From positions 62,001 through 126,000 of the forward strand of contig NZ_NHSJ01000073.1 in NCBI RefSeq assembly GCF_002937075.1: a stretch of DNA of 64,000 nucleotides, read 5' to 3'. This document shows positions 17,474-25,711 of this stretch, in pieces. The notes beneath the pieces were generated by a model that saw nothing but the letters and a program-made list of their open reading frames with translations, was not told the DNA's origin and did not search any database. Origin of the DNA: Rhodoblastus sphagnicola. GTDB lineage: Bacteria > Pseudomonadota > Alphaproteobacteria > Rhizobiales > Beijerinckiaceae. Within the stretch, counting starts at the first letter, position 1. Each line of letters begins with the position of its first letter. The translations under genes and the position numbers were made by a program.

Positions 17474-18481
17474 ATGAAAAAAGCCGCAGCGCTCGGACTG
17501 GTTCTCGGTCTCCTCCTGTTCGCCGCCCTGACCTTCTATGAAGGCGCAGGCGATGTCGCCAACGCCTTCGCGCGGATCGGCCTCTTCGGCGCGCTGCTGA
17601 TCACGGCGATCCGCTTCTTGCAGACGTTCGGGGCCGGTTTCGCCTGGCGCTTCATGATTCCAAAGCCGCGCCCGGCGCCGTGGATCTTCTGCCAGTTGCG
17701 CTGGGTGCGCGAGTCGATCAACAACCTGCTGCCGGTCGCCGCGGTCGGCGGCGACGTGTTTGGCGCGCGCCTGCTGAAAAAGCGCCGCGTCGGCGGCGGG
17801 CTGGCCGGCGCCAGCGTCATCGTCGATCTGCTGGCGCAGACGGCGACCCAGGCGATTTTCACCGTGATCGGCGTCATGCTGCTGTTTCACGCCGGCGTCG
17901 AGGCCGACCTGACCACGGCTGCGGGCGTGGGCGCCGTGATCATGGTCCCGGCCATAGCCGGATTCTGGCTGGCGCCGCGCCTGCTGTCGATGCCATGGCT
18001 CGACCGCCTCGCCGAAAAAATCGAGACGCAAACCGGATGGCCTTCCGTGGGCGGGTTGCCCGCCCTGCGCGACGGGCTCGACGCGATCCTGCGCAACCGG
18101 GCCGGTCTTGCCCGCGCCCTGGCGATTCACATGACGATCTGGTTCGTCGGCGCGCTCGAAATCTATGTCGCCTTGAATTTCCTCGGCGACCCCCGGTCGT
18201 TCGCCACGGCTGTGACCATCGAAAGCCTGGGCCACGCGGTCAAGGCTGCGGGTTTCCTCATCCCCGGCGCCTGGGGCGTGCAGGAGGGCGGCTTCATCGC
18301 GCTCTGCGCGGCTTTCGGCGTGGGTTCGGCGGACGCCATCGCCTTGTCGCTGATCAAGCGTATTCCCGATCTCCTCTGCGGCGCGCCCGGCCTGATGCTG
18401 TGGCGCCGCCTGGAGGGCGAAAGTCTGGCCGCCATGTTCTCGCGCGGCAAGCTCTCGAAGGAGGAAGCCAGCCATGTTTAA
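17474..18481 (+). CDS. hpnL: HpnL-like hopanoid-associated membrane protein
   Basis: A 335-residue polytopic membrane protein of the lysylphosphatidylglycerol-synthase TM (UPF0104) fold. Family features include LRWVRESINNLLPVAAVGGD and GAWGVQEGGFIALCAAFGV. Placement next to an HpnM-like and an HpnI-like gene identifies it as HpnL, implicated in hopanoid handling or transport in the membrane. The ATG follows GGCGAGG. The 3' end overlaps hpnM by 8 bases. Confidence 0.8.
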   Translation: MKKAAALGLVLGLLLFAALTFYEGAGDVANAFARIGLFGALLITAIRFLQTFGAGFAWRFMIPKPRPAPWIFCQLRWVRESINNLLPVAAVGGDVFGARLLKKRRVGGGLAGASVIVDLLAQTATQAIFTVIGVMLLFHAGVEADLTTAAGVGAVIMVPAIAGFWLAPRLLSMPWLDRLAEKIETQTGWPSVGGLPALRDGLDAILRNRAGLARALAIHMTIWFVGALEIYVALNFLGDPRSFATAVTIESLGHAVKAAGFLIPGAWGVQEGGFIALCAAFGVGSADAIALSLIKRIPDLLCGAPGLMLWRRLEGESLAAMFSRGKLSKEEASHV

Positions 18482-19055
18482 CCGCCGCGTCTTTCTCGCC
18501 TTTGTCGCGAGCCTGCCCGCATTCTCCGCCCATGCGGGCGAAGCCGACGAGGCCATCGCCGTCGTCCGGAAATTGCAGGACAGCCAGATCGACGTGCTGC
18601 GCCGCGCCGCCCAACTGACGCTAAAGCAGCGCTTCGCCGCGCTGCGCCCGGCGCTCGACGCCGCCTTCGATCTCGAAGGCATGGCCAAGCTCGCCCATGG
18701 CCCGGGTTTCGATGAACTGCCCGCCGCCGAGCGCGCCGACTGGATCAAAAGTTTCGGCGATTACGTCGCCGCCACCTATGCCCAGCGGTTCGAATTCGTC
18801 GAGGCCAAGGGTTTCGAGCGCGACGCCAAGGCCGAGCCGCGCGACGGCGCGCTGGTCGTGAGCACGCGCATGATTCCCGTCTCCGGCGAGCCGATGCCGA
18901 TCGATTATGTTGTGAAGTCCACGCCGCAAGGCTGGCGCATCGGCGATATTTTGGCTAATGGCTCCATATCTGAACTCACGCAATGGCGCCGCGCCTTGCG
19001 CGGATTGGCGCTGGCGGAGTTGCGCAAGCGGGCAGGCAATCTGCTCGAGCCCTGA
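18474..19055 (+). CDS. hpnM: HpnM, MlaC/Ttg2D-like periplasmic protein
   Basis: A 193-residue exported protein with a signal peptide (MFNRRVFLAFVASLPAFSAHA) and an MlaC-like fold (FDLEGMAKLAHGP, VAATYAQRFEFVEAKGF, YVVKSTPQGWRIGDIL). MlaC-family proteins carry lipids across the periplasm; HpnM is the hopanoid-cluster member of the family. It overlaps hpnL and is followed 11 bases later by hpnI, so the three genes are one operon. Confidence 0.82.
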   Translation: MFNRRVFLAFVASLPAFSAHAGEADEAIAVVRKLQDSQIDVLRRAAQLTLKQRFAALRPALDAAFDLEGMAKLAHGPGFDELPAAERADWIKSFGDYVAATYAQRFEFVEAKGFERDAKAEPRDGALVVSTRMIPVSGEPMPIDYVVKSTPQGWRIGDILANGSISELTQWRRALRGLALAELRKRAGNLLEP

Positions 19056-19066
19056 AGGAGAGGCGG

Positions 19067-20290
19067 ATGCTGACCCTATTGGACCGGGGCGATCTGTTCG
19101 ACGTCTCGCTGCCGCTTGGTCTCGTTTGCGTTCTTGCGTTGGCCTCCTGCCTCTATACGCTGCTGTCGATCTTCGCGCTGCGGCGATTTCCTCGTGAAAA
19201 CCGCGACGCCGCGCCAAGAATGGCGCCGAGCGTCACCATATTGAAGCCGCTGTACGGCGCCGAACCCCGACTCGCCGACCACCTCCTCACCTTCTGCCGC
19301 CAGAGCTATGACGGCCCCGTGCAGATTCTGTTCGGCGTCCACGATCCGCTGGATCCGGCGGCGGCGGTGGCGCGGCGGATCGTCAACGCCGTGCGCGCCG
19401 GCGAGATTTTGGGCGCGCCCGCCGGACTGACGGCCGAACTCGTGATCGAACCCGCCCGCCACGGCGTCAACGGCAAGGTGGACAATCTCATCAACCTGTC
19501 GCGCGCGATCGCCGGCGAAGTCGTGGTTCTGGCCGACAGCGACATCATCGTCGCGCCGGATTACCTCAGCCGGCTGACTGCGGCGCTGGAGCCGGAAGGG
19601 GTGGGCGCCGTGACCTGTCTCTATCGCGGCGTGGCCATGGAGGGGGTTTGGTCGCGGCTCTGCGCCATGGGCGTGAACTATGCCTTCCTCCCCAATGTGA
19701 CGACCGGTCTGGCGCTGAACATGGCCAAGCCCTGCGTGGGCGCCACCATCGCCCTGCGCCGTGAGGTGTTGGAACAAATCGGCGGCTTCGCGCCGCTCAA
19801 GGACCAGTTGGCCGACGATTTCATGCTCGGCGCCCTGGTGCGCGACCTCGGGCTGAAAGTGGTCGTCGCGGATTTCGCCGTGCTGCACGCCCACGGCGAG
19901 CGCAGCTTTTCGGACCTGTGGCGCCAGGAAATGCGCTGGGCGCGCACCATCCGTTCGCTCGATCCGGCCGGCTATTTCGGCACCATCGTCACCCATGCCT
20001 CGGGCTGGGGCCTGCTGGCCATGGTTTTCGCCGGCTTTGCACCCAGCGCCGCGCTGCTTTTCTTCGCCGCCGTGACGTGCCGGGTGATCTTGCACGACGA
20101 GGTCGACCTGAGATTCCCCGGGCAGGCCCGGCCGCTTCATCTGACGCTGCTGCGCGATCTTCTTGGCTTTTGCGTGTTCTGGGCGAGTTACCTGCCGGGA
20201 CAGCTCTATTGGCGCGGTCAGGATTTTTCCCTGCGCGACGATGGCGTGATGACTCCGGTCGAGGAGGAGCGCGCCGAGGTCGCGCGCTGA
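19067..20290 (+). CDS. hpnI: HpnI, bacteriohopanetetrol glucosamine glycosyltransferase
   Basis: A 407-residue family 2 / ceramide-glucosyltransferase-like enzyme with N- and C-terminal membrane helices. D..D and QxxRW elements are visible: ILKPLYGAEP, VVLADSDIIVAPDYL, QLADDFMLGALV and QEMRWARTIR. HpnI attaches an N-acetylglucosamine-type sugar to bacteriohopanetetrol. The ATG at 19067 is preceded by AAGGAGAGG. hpnK and hpnJ are not in the window. The next gene, msrB, is unrelated. Confidence 0.87.
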   Translation: MLTLLDRGDLFDVSLPLGLVCVLALASCLYTLLSIFALRRFPRENRDAAPRMAPSVTILKPLYGAEPRLADHLLTFCRQSYDGPVQILFGVHDPLDPAAAVARRIVNAVRAGEILGAPAGLTAELVIEPARHGVNGKVDNLINLSRAIAGEVVVLADSDIIVAPDYLSRLTAALEPEGVGAVTCLYRGVAMEGVWSRLCAMGVNYAFLPNVTTGLALNMAKPCVGATIALRREVLEQIGGFAPLKDQLADDFMLGALVRDLGLKVVVADFAVLHAHGERSFSDLWRQEMRWARTIRSLDPAGYFGTIVTHASGWGLLAMVFAGFAPSAALLFFAAVTCRVILHDEVDLRFPGQARPLHLTLLRDLLGFCVFWASYLPGQLYWRGQDFSLRDDGVMTPVEEERAEVAR

Positions 20291-20348
20291 AACTTGCGGG
20301 ACGGCCGCGCAACCTTATCTATGAGTCAGGTTTCGCCCGGAGATTTGA

Positions 20349-20756
20349 ATGGCCGACACGTACAAGACTACCCGTGAGGACGCCGAATGGCGCGCGCTGC
20401 TGACGCCCGAGCAATATGAAGTGCTGCGCGGTCATGGCACGGAGCGGCCGGGGTCCTGCGCGCTCAACCACGAAAAGCGCGCCGGAGTCTTCCGCTGCGT
20501 CGGTTGCGGCCAGGACTTGTTCCGCTCCAAGGAGAAATTCGAGAGCGGCACGGGCTGGCCGAGCTTCTTCGACCCCCTGCCGGGTTCGGTCGCGACCAAC
20601 CGCGACACATCCTGGGGCATGGTGCGCACGGAGGTGCATTGCAGCCAATGCGGCGGGCATCTCGGCCATGTGTTCGAGGACGGGCCGCCGCCCTCTCGCC
20701 TGCGTTATTGCATCAATGGCGTGGCGCTGGACTTCACGCCGGGCGAATCCGGGTGA
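20349..20756 (+). CDS. msrB: Peptide-methionine (R)-S-oxide reductase
   Basis: A 135-residue MsrB that reduces methionine-R-sulfoxide. Zinc cysteines are C50/C53 (CVGC) and C98/C101 (CSQC), and the catalytic Cys121 lies in RYCINGVALDF. GTGWPSFFDP is the substrate loop. Cysteines C37 and C98/C101 aside, no second-site resolving Cys is obvious. It is preceded by GGAG and stands alone after hpnI. Confidence 0.95.
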   Translation: MADTYKTTREDAEWRALLTPEQYEVLRGHGTERPGSCALNHEKRAGVFRCVGCGQDLFRSKEKFESGTGWPSFFDPLPGSVATNRDTSWGMVRTEVHCSQCGGHLGHVFEDGPPPSRLRYCINGVALDFTPGESG

Positions 20757-20869
20757 TCCGGCGGGAATTGCGGACTGGCGATTCGTAGACTGGCGATTCT
20801 CGCGAAAAAAAGCTATGCAGCGTGCGAAAACTTCAGGGCGTTCGCCGCCCGGATTGTCAGGACAGGTCA

Positions 20870-21319
20870 ATGCGCAAGGTTGTCGGCGCCAAGTTGCACG
20901 GTATCCACGTGACGGACGCCAATATCGATTATCACGGCTCGATCACGCTGGATCCCGATCATTGCGAGGAGGCGGGAATTCTGCCGCTCGAATTCGTCGA
21001 GATCTGGAACAAGAACTCCGGCGCGCGCATCTCCACCTATGTGATCCTCGGCGAGCGCGGCTCGCGCTGCTGCATCCTCAATGGCGCGGCGGCGCGCACC
21101 TGCCAACCCGGCGATTCCCTCATCATCTGCTCGTCGATCTATGTCGACGCCGAGGAAATCCCGAGCCTCAACCCCAAGGTGCTCGCCTTCGACCGCGACA
21201 ATCGCGTCATCGACCGGCTCTCCTATCAAGTCGATTTCGACGAGCAGGGCCGCTACCGCTTCGCCATTCTCGACGAAACCGGCGCGAAACAACCCATTCC
21301 ACTTAAATCCAAAGTCTGA
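20870..21319 (+). CDS. panD: Aspartate 1-decarboxylase
   Basis: A 149-residue PanD making beta-alanine for pantothenate. The self-cleavage site G23-S24 in [10 protein letters not shown], which generates the pyruvoyl cofactor, is intact. [13 protein letters not shown] and [12 protein letters not shown] are typical. The protein is somewhat longer than the 126-residue E. coli enzyme because of a C-terminal tail. Its terminator follows directly, so it is a separate transcription unit from serA. Confidence 0.94.
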   Translation: MRKVVGAKLHGIHVTDANIDYHGSITLDPDHCEEAGILPLEFVEIWNKNSGARISTYVILGERGSRCCILNGAAARTCQPGDSLIICSSIYVDAEEIPSLNPKVLAFDRDNRVIDRLSYQVDFDEQGRYRFAILDETGAKQPIPLKSKV

Positions 21320-21351
21320 TAGGACGCCCGCAAAGAGCGGCCCGACCCGTC

Positions 21352-21387
21352 GCGCGAAAGTGAAACGCTTTCGCGCTTTTCCTTTTT
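21352..21387 (+). terminator. Rho-independent terminator between panD and serA
   Basis: A perfect 9-bp stem, GCGCGAAAG / CTTTCGCGC, with a 7-base loop is followed by TTTTCCTTTTT. It sits 32 bases after panD and 39 bases before the serA ATG, so it could also act as an attenuator on transcripts reading into serA. Confidence 0.8.
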
Positions 21388-21425
21388 GTGGCGGCGGCGG
21401 ACCTTCGACGCACGAGGAGACCAAG

Positions 21426-22670
21426 ATGAACGCACGTCTTTCGCTGTCCAAGGACAAGATCAAAGTCCTGCTCCTCGAAGGCATCCACCACAGCGCGGTC
21501 GAACTGTTTGAAAACGCCGGCTACAGCAATGTCACGCGCCTGACCAAGGCGCTCGACGGCGACGCGCTGCGCGAGGCGCTGCAAGGCGTCCATATCGTCG
21601 GCATCCGCTCGCGCACCAAACTCACCGAACAGGTGTTCGAGGACGCCGACCGGCTGATGGCGGTGGGCTGTTTCTCGGTCGGCACCAATCAGGTCAAGCT
21701 GGCCTCGGCGGCGGCGCGCGCCATTCCCGTGTTCAACGCGCCCTTCTCCAACACCCGCTCGGTGGCCGAACTCACCATTGGCGAAATCGTGATGCTGCTG
21801 CGCCGCATCCCCTCGCGCCTGCTGGATTGCCATAATGGCGGCTGGGACAAGAGCGCCACCAACAGTTTTGAGGTGCGCGGCAAGACCCTCGGCATTGTCG
21901 GCTATGGCAATATCGGCAGCCAACTGTCCTATCTCGCGGAAGCCATGGGCATGCGCGTGATTTTCTTCGACATCATCGACAAGCTGCGCCACGGCAACAC
22001 CGAGCCGACCCACACTCTGGAAGACCTGCTGGCGCAGTCCGACGTGGTCAGCCTGCACGTGCCGGAAACGCCGCAGACCCAGCACATGATGGGCGCGGAA
22101 CAATTCGCGGCGATGAAGAAGGGCGCCTATTTCATCAACAACGCCCGCGGCACGGTGGTGGATGTCGAGGCGCTGGCGCAGGCGCTGACGAGCGGCCATC
22201 TGCTCGGCGCGGCGGTGGACGTGTTCCCCAAGGAGCCGGCGGCCAATGGCGAGAAATTCGTTTCGCCGCTGCAAGGCCTGGAGAACGTCATCATCACCCC
22301 GCACATCGGCGGCTCGACCGAAGAGGCGCAGGAGCGCATCGGCGCGGAAGTGGCGCGCAAGCTGGTGGATTATTCCGACATCGGCTCGACGGTGGGCGCG
22401 GTGAATTTCCCGCAGGTGCAGCTGCCGCCGCGCCCCAGCGGCACCCGCTTCATGCATGTCCACCGCAACGTGCCGGGCGTGCTGCGCAAGCTCAACGACG
22501 CCTTTTCCAGCCGCAACCTCAACATCGCCTCGCAGTTCCTGCAAACGGACGGCGAGGTCGGTTATGTGGTGATGGAGGCGGACGGCTCGTTTGAGGATTG
22601 CGAACTGGTTCTGGAGGAAATCCGCGCCATCGACGGCACCCTGCGCGCGCGCATCATTTACGAACGATAA
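21426..22670 (+). CDS. serA: D-3-phosphoglycerate dehydrogenase
   Basis: A 414-residue SerA of the E. coli type, making 3-phosphohydroxypyruvate for serine synthesis. NAD-binding LGIVGYGNIGSQLSYLAEAMG and the catalytic Arg (NNARGTVVD), Glu (FPKEPAANG) and His (ITPHIGGSTEEAQ) are present. A C-terminal ACT domain (HRNVPGVLRKLNDAF onward) suggests serine feedback. The ATG at 21426 follows GAGGAGACC, and the upstream open frame runs through the terminator. Serine supply links to the gcvPA/gcvPB genes elsewhere in the window. Confidence 0.95.
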   Translation: MNARLSLSKDKIKVLLLEGIHHSAVELFENAGYSNVTRLTKALDGDALREALQGVHIVGIRSRTKLTEQVFEDADRLMAVGCFSVGTNQVKLASAAARAIPVFNAPFSNTRSVAELTIGEIVMLLRRIPSRLLDCHNGGWDKSATNSFEVRGKTLGIVGYGNIGSQLSYLAEAMGMRVIFFDIIDKLRHGNTEPTHTLEDLLAQSDVVSLHVPETPQTQHMMGAEQFAAMKKGAYFINNARGTVVDVEALAQALTSGHLLGAAVDVFPKEPAANGEKFVSPLQGLENVIITPHIGGSTEEAQERIGAEVARKLVDYSDIGSTVGAVNFPQVQLPPRPSGTRFMHVHRNVPGVLRKLNDAFSSRNLNIASQFLQTDGEVGYVVMEADGSFEDCELVLEEIRAIDGTLRARIIYER

Positions 22671-23090
22671 GGCGCGCTGTCACGGCCGCGGGCGATCGCG
22701 GCCGATCGCAAAGGCCCGGTCGTCCGGCGCTTCGACAAGCTCCGCCAGTGAAGCCTCGGCGCGCGCGGTGGGGCCGTCGCCGCATGCGTTCGTGTCGGGG
22801 CTGTCTCGCGTAAAATTCGATAAATCTGGTGTTTTTTACGCTTCGACAATGACGGAGGCGGGCGGTTTTTCTCGCCGGCCGTTCCGCGCTCTCGCACGTC
22901 CCCCGATGGCTGCTCACGTTGCGCCGGCTGATGCGTCGCATCGGCATTCCAGTCACGATTGAGACGCTTGCGTCATAGCATGGTCGAATGAACTGGAAAA
23001 GCAATTGAAATTGACGTTCCTACTAGGAAAAAGGATTATTCGCCCGATTCAACCGGCCAATGCGATTGGCTTGAAGCGAAAAGGGGCCCC
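22671..23090. other. 420-base gap between serA and the radical SAM gene
   Basis: No supported gene is seen. The left part is GC-rich with a short GGCCGCG..CGCGGCC stem but no T-run. The right 100 bases are AT-richer and carry a good promoter candidate (annotated separately). A short low-confidence frame on either strand is not supported. Confidence 0.6.
23011..23039 (+). promoter_or_regulatory. Sigma-70-like promoter with a palindrome in the spacer
   Basis: TTGACG (23011-23016) and GATTAT (23034-23039) are separated by 17 bases, about 50 bases upstream of the radical SAM start. The spacer contains a perfect inverted repeat TTCCTA-C-TAGGAA (23017-23029), directly where a repressor or a MerR-type activator would bind. 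Confidence 0.5.
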
Positions 23091-24326
23091 ATGGTTTGCG
23101 TCTCTCCCATCCGGCTGCGAAACGAGGCTCCGTTCACCGAAGTCGTCGCCGGCCATCCAGAGTTTCCGCTGCTGATCGCCTTGAAGATCGACGTGCAGCG
23201 CAGGGGACTCAACTACACCAGGCGCGCCATGGACGCCGTCGATCCCGCGCGCCATCAGATCTATATGTGGGAGGGCGTCGCCTATCCCCATTCCATGCTG
23301 CTGCGCGACGGCACGACCATTCTCGCCTATCCCCAGCCTCGGGATCGCAACCCCTATGATGTCGATTTTCTCGACGGCCGCTTCGTGCTCATCGATGGCG
23401 GCGAGGTGGTCGAAACCGTCGATCTCTGGCCGAAACCGCTCTATTACGACAAGAAGACGCGCTCCGGCCTGCCGATGAAGGAAGTGGTTTCGGCGCGGCC
23501 GCAACGGCTCGATATTTTCGCCAGCAGTTTTTGCCACTTCGCCCATGTCGACGACCAGGGTTGCCAGTTCTGCCCGCTGCCGCACCACCACAGCCAATTG
23601 CGCGAGACCTACGACCTCCCGACCCGGCTGAAGTCCGAGGACGTCAAGGAATGCATCGCCGAGGCGCTCAAGGAGACCGGCCGTTTCACCAATATTCACA
23701 TCACCGGCGGCTCGGTGATCAAGGGCCACGAAATGCTCGACGCCGAGCTGGACTATTACATCAAGCTTTTGCGCGCGATCGGCGAACTCTTCGCCACGCC
23801 GCGATTCCCCAGCCAGTTGCTCGCCAGCCCCTTCAGCGAGGGACAGCTCATTCGCCTGCGCGAGCAAACCGGTCTCGGCAGCTACACCTCCAACATCGAA
23901 GTGCTGGACGAGGCGCGCTTCAACTGGATCTGCCCCGGCAAGGCCCATCACATCGGCTACCGGGAATGGAAGCGCCGGCTGGTGCGGGCGGTTGAGGTTT
24001 TCGGGCGCGGCAATGTCGGCACCGGCATTGTCGGCGGCGTCGAAACCGCGCCGCCCCACGGCTTTGTTTCGGAGAGCGACGCGCTGCGCGCCACGCTCGA
24101 CGAAGCCGAGGATTTGGCCCGCCAGGGCGTGACCACGGTCCACACCGTCTGGGCGCCGCAGAAGGGCTCGAAATTCCACGATCTGAAGACGCCCTCGCTC
24201 GATTATTTCATCCGCCTCGCCAGCGGCTTGCAGGCGATCCGCGCGCGTCACGGGCTCTCGGTGGATTTCGATGACTATCGCCGCTGCGGCAACCATCCCG
24301 ACAGCGATCTCGCCCGGCTTCAGTGA
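23091..24326 (+). CDS. Radical SAM-like protein with CX9CX2C motif
   Basis: A 411-residue protein. The putative 4Fe-4S ligands lie at about residues 149-162: SSFCHFAHVDDQGCQFC, i.e. C-x9-C-x2-C rather than the usual CX3CX2C. It is followed by HITGGSVIKG (the GGE-like SAM strand) and GTGIVGGVETA, giving a radical SAM barrel pattern. An N-terminal extension of about 145 residues precedes the motif. The next gene, an FMN split-barrel protein, starts 8 bases after the stop, so the two probably act together. Substrate and product are unknown, and I do not recognise a named family. Confidence 0.75.
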   Translation: MVCVSPIRLRNEAPFTEVVAGHPEFPLLIALKIDVQRRGLNYTRRAMDAVDPARHQIYMWEGVAYPHSMLLRDGTTILAYPQPRDRNPYDVDFLDGRFVLIDGGEVVETVDLWPKPLYYDKKTRSGLPMKEVVSARPQRLDIFASSFCHFAHVDDQGCQFCPLPHHHSQLRETYDLPTRLKSEDVKECIAEALKETGRFTNIHITGGSVIKGHEMLDAELDYYIKLLRAIGELFATPRFPSQLLASPFSEGQLIRLREQTGLGSYTSNIEVLDEARFNWICPGKAHHIGYREWKRRLVRAVEVFGRGNVGTGIVGGVETAPPHGFVSESDALRATLDEAEDLARQGVTTVHTVWAPQKGSKFHDLKTPSLDYFIRLASGLQAIRARHGLSVDFDDYRRCGNHPDSDLARLQ

Positions 24327-24334
24327 GGACAGAC

Positions 24335-24802
24335 ATGACGATTCGGCTCGACCCGGACGTGGCGGACCTGCTCGCGGACACCGACACGATCAAGATTCTG
24401 GCGACCGTGGGCGCCGATGGCGCGCCCCATGCGGTGGTGAAACAATCGATCCATCTCGGCGAGGACGGCAATATCCATTATCTTGAACGGCTGGAATCCT
24501 CCGTCACCAACAAGAACATGGTGCGGAGCATCTGGTTCAACCGCACGGTCGCGATCACGCTCGCCCATGGCGACGGACGCTCCGTGCAGATCAAGGGGCG
24601 TCCGGTCAAGGCGCATATCACCGGCGAACTGTTCCTGCGCCATTACCGCGCGGCGCGGGCTGGAGACCCCGAAGCCGATCTCGCGGCCGTCTGGGTGATC
24701 GAGCCACAGACAGTCACCAACCAGAACGCGCGCGCGCGCCGCGAGGCGGAGGCGGCGCTCCACCCGCATTTCATCCATCTGGACCGGCTGGCGCGGGCCT
24801 GA
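24335..24802 (+). CDS. Pyridoxamine 5'-phosphate oxidase-like FMN split-barrel protein
   Basis: A 155-residue protein with the split-barrel pattern (TIKILATVGADGAPHAVVKQ, then MVRSIWFNRTVAITLAHGDG and VQIKGRPVKAHITGELFL). Such proteins bind FMN, F420 or heme and commonly act as small reductases. The start ATG at 24335 has GAGGAC upstream. It directly follows the radical SAM gene and may serve as its redox partner (inference). Confidence 0.82.
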   Translation: MTIRLDPDVADLLADTDTIKILATVGADGAPHAVVKQSIHLGEDGNIHYLERLESSVTNKNMVRSIWFNRTVAITLAHGDGRSVQIKGRPVKAHITGELFLRHYRAARAGDPEADLAAVWVIEPQTVTNQNARARREAEAALHPHFIHLDRLARA

Positions 24803-24944
24803 GAAAACAAACGCCCTCGCTGGTTGGGCCTGCCCGAGCTTACATTGGCGGATGGCCGGCGGGAAGCTGTCGTCCATGGACGCTCCTGGAAAGGGCAAGG
24901 ATGCGCCATTTCCCGCCTGACCCATGCTTGATCCGGCCCCGAAC

Positions 24945-25574
24945 TTAAGCGGTCGTCGCCAACTGGCCAACGGCGAGCCGAACCAGGGCGTCCTCGAATT
25001 CCGGCGTCCCGATCAAGGCCGAATCTTCATGGACGGCGGCGCGGATGGCCCCGAGCACGCCTCGCGTCGCGACGAACATGGCTGCGTCGCTTGGCGGCGG
25101 AAAGGCCGGGTGATTGCGGCGGACAATGGCCAATTTGATCCGCGCCGCCAACGCCTGGGCCGAGGCTATCACCTCGGGCGAATGATCCAACCGCCAGCCG
25201 CGTTTCAGCAAGGGACGGAAAATTCGTGGCGCCACGCCAAAGCCATCGACGAGCGCGCGGACAAAAAGCCTGATCAGCAACAGAGGGTCGGTGTCGCTGC
25301 TTTCAGTATCCACAACAAACTGTTCAAGATGAGCCATCATGCGCTGGCGCTCGCTGGCGATCATCGCCAGGAGTATGGCGTCCATGTTGGGAAAATACTG
25401 GTAGAGCGTGCCAATGGAAAAGCCGGCGCGCTCGGCGACCCGATTGGTGGTCAGCGCCTTCTCGCCCTCCTGGTCCAGAATCTGAGCCGTCGCCTCAAAG
25501 ATCGTGAAAACGGTGCTCCGGGAACGCGCCTGCTTCGGCTTTTTCCTAACGCGTTCAGTCTGTTGTTCCTCCAC
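24945..25574 (-). CDS. TetR/AcrR-family regulator
   Basis: About 209 residues. The N-terminal helix-turn-helix (ATAQILDQEGEKALTTNRVA, then ERAGFSIGTLYQYFPNMDAI) is clear, with a helical ligand domain after it. GTG at 25574 is selected because AGGAGG lies 7 bases upstream; longer in-frame starts would extend into the divergent promoter region. It is divergent from the crtI-like gene across about 137 bases, so it may control that gene and itself. Confidence 0.85.
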   Translation of the reverse strand: MEEQQTERVRKKPKQARSRSTVFTIFEATAQILDQEGEKALTTNRVAERAGFSIGTLYQYFPNMDAILLAMIASERQRMMAHLEQFVVDTESSDTDPLLLIRLFVRALVDGFGVAPRIFRPLLKRGWRLDHSPEVIASAQALAARIKLAIVRRNHPAFPPPSDAAMFVATRGVLGAIRAAVHEDSALIGTPEFEDALVRLAVGQLATTA

Positions 25575-25711
25575 GACGGCGCCTCCTGGGAATGCGAGTC
25601 CAAAATGTGAGCCTTGCTCACTATTGTGACGAGGTCCAGCGCCTGACGTCCACGCATCTTTTCTCAGGGTGTGCGACGGCGGCGTTTCGATCAAAACCCC
25701 GAGGCGCCGTC

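Noticed and set aside
22684-22705. GGCCGCG..CGCGGCC stem after serA as a terminator
   Set aside because: No poly-T tail; such stems are frequent at this GC content.
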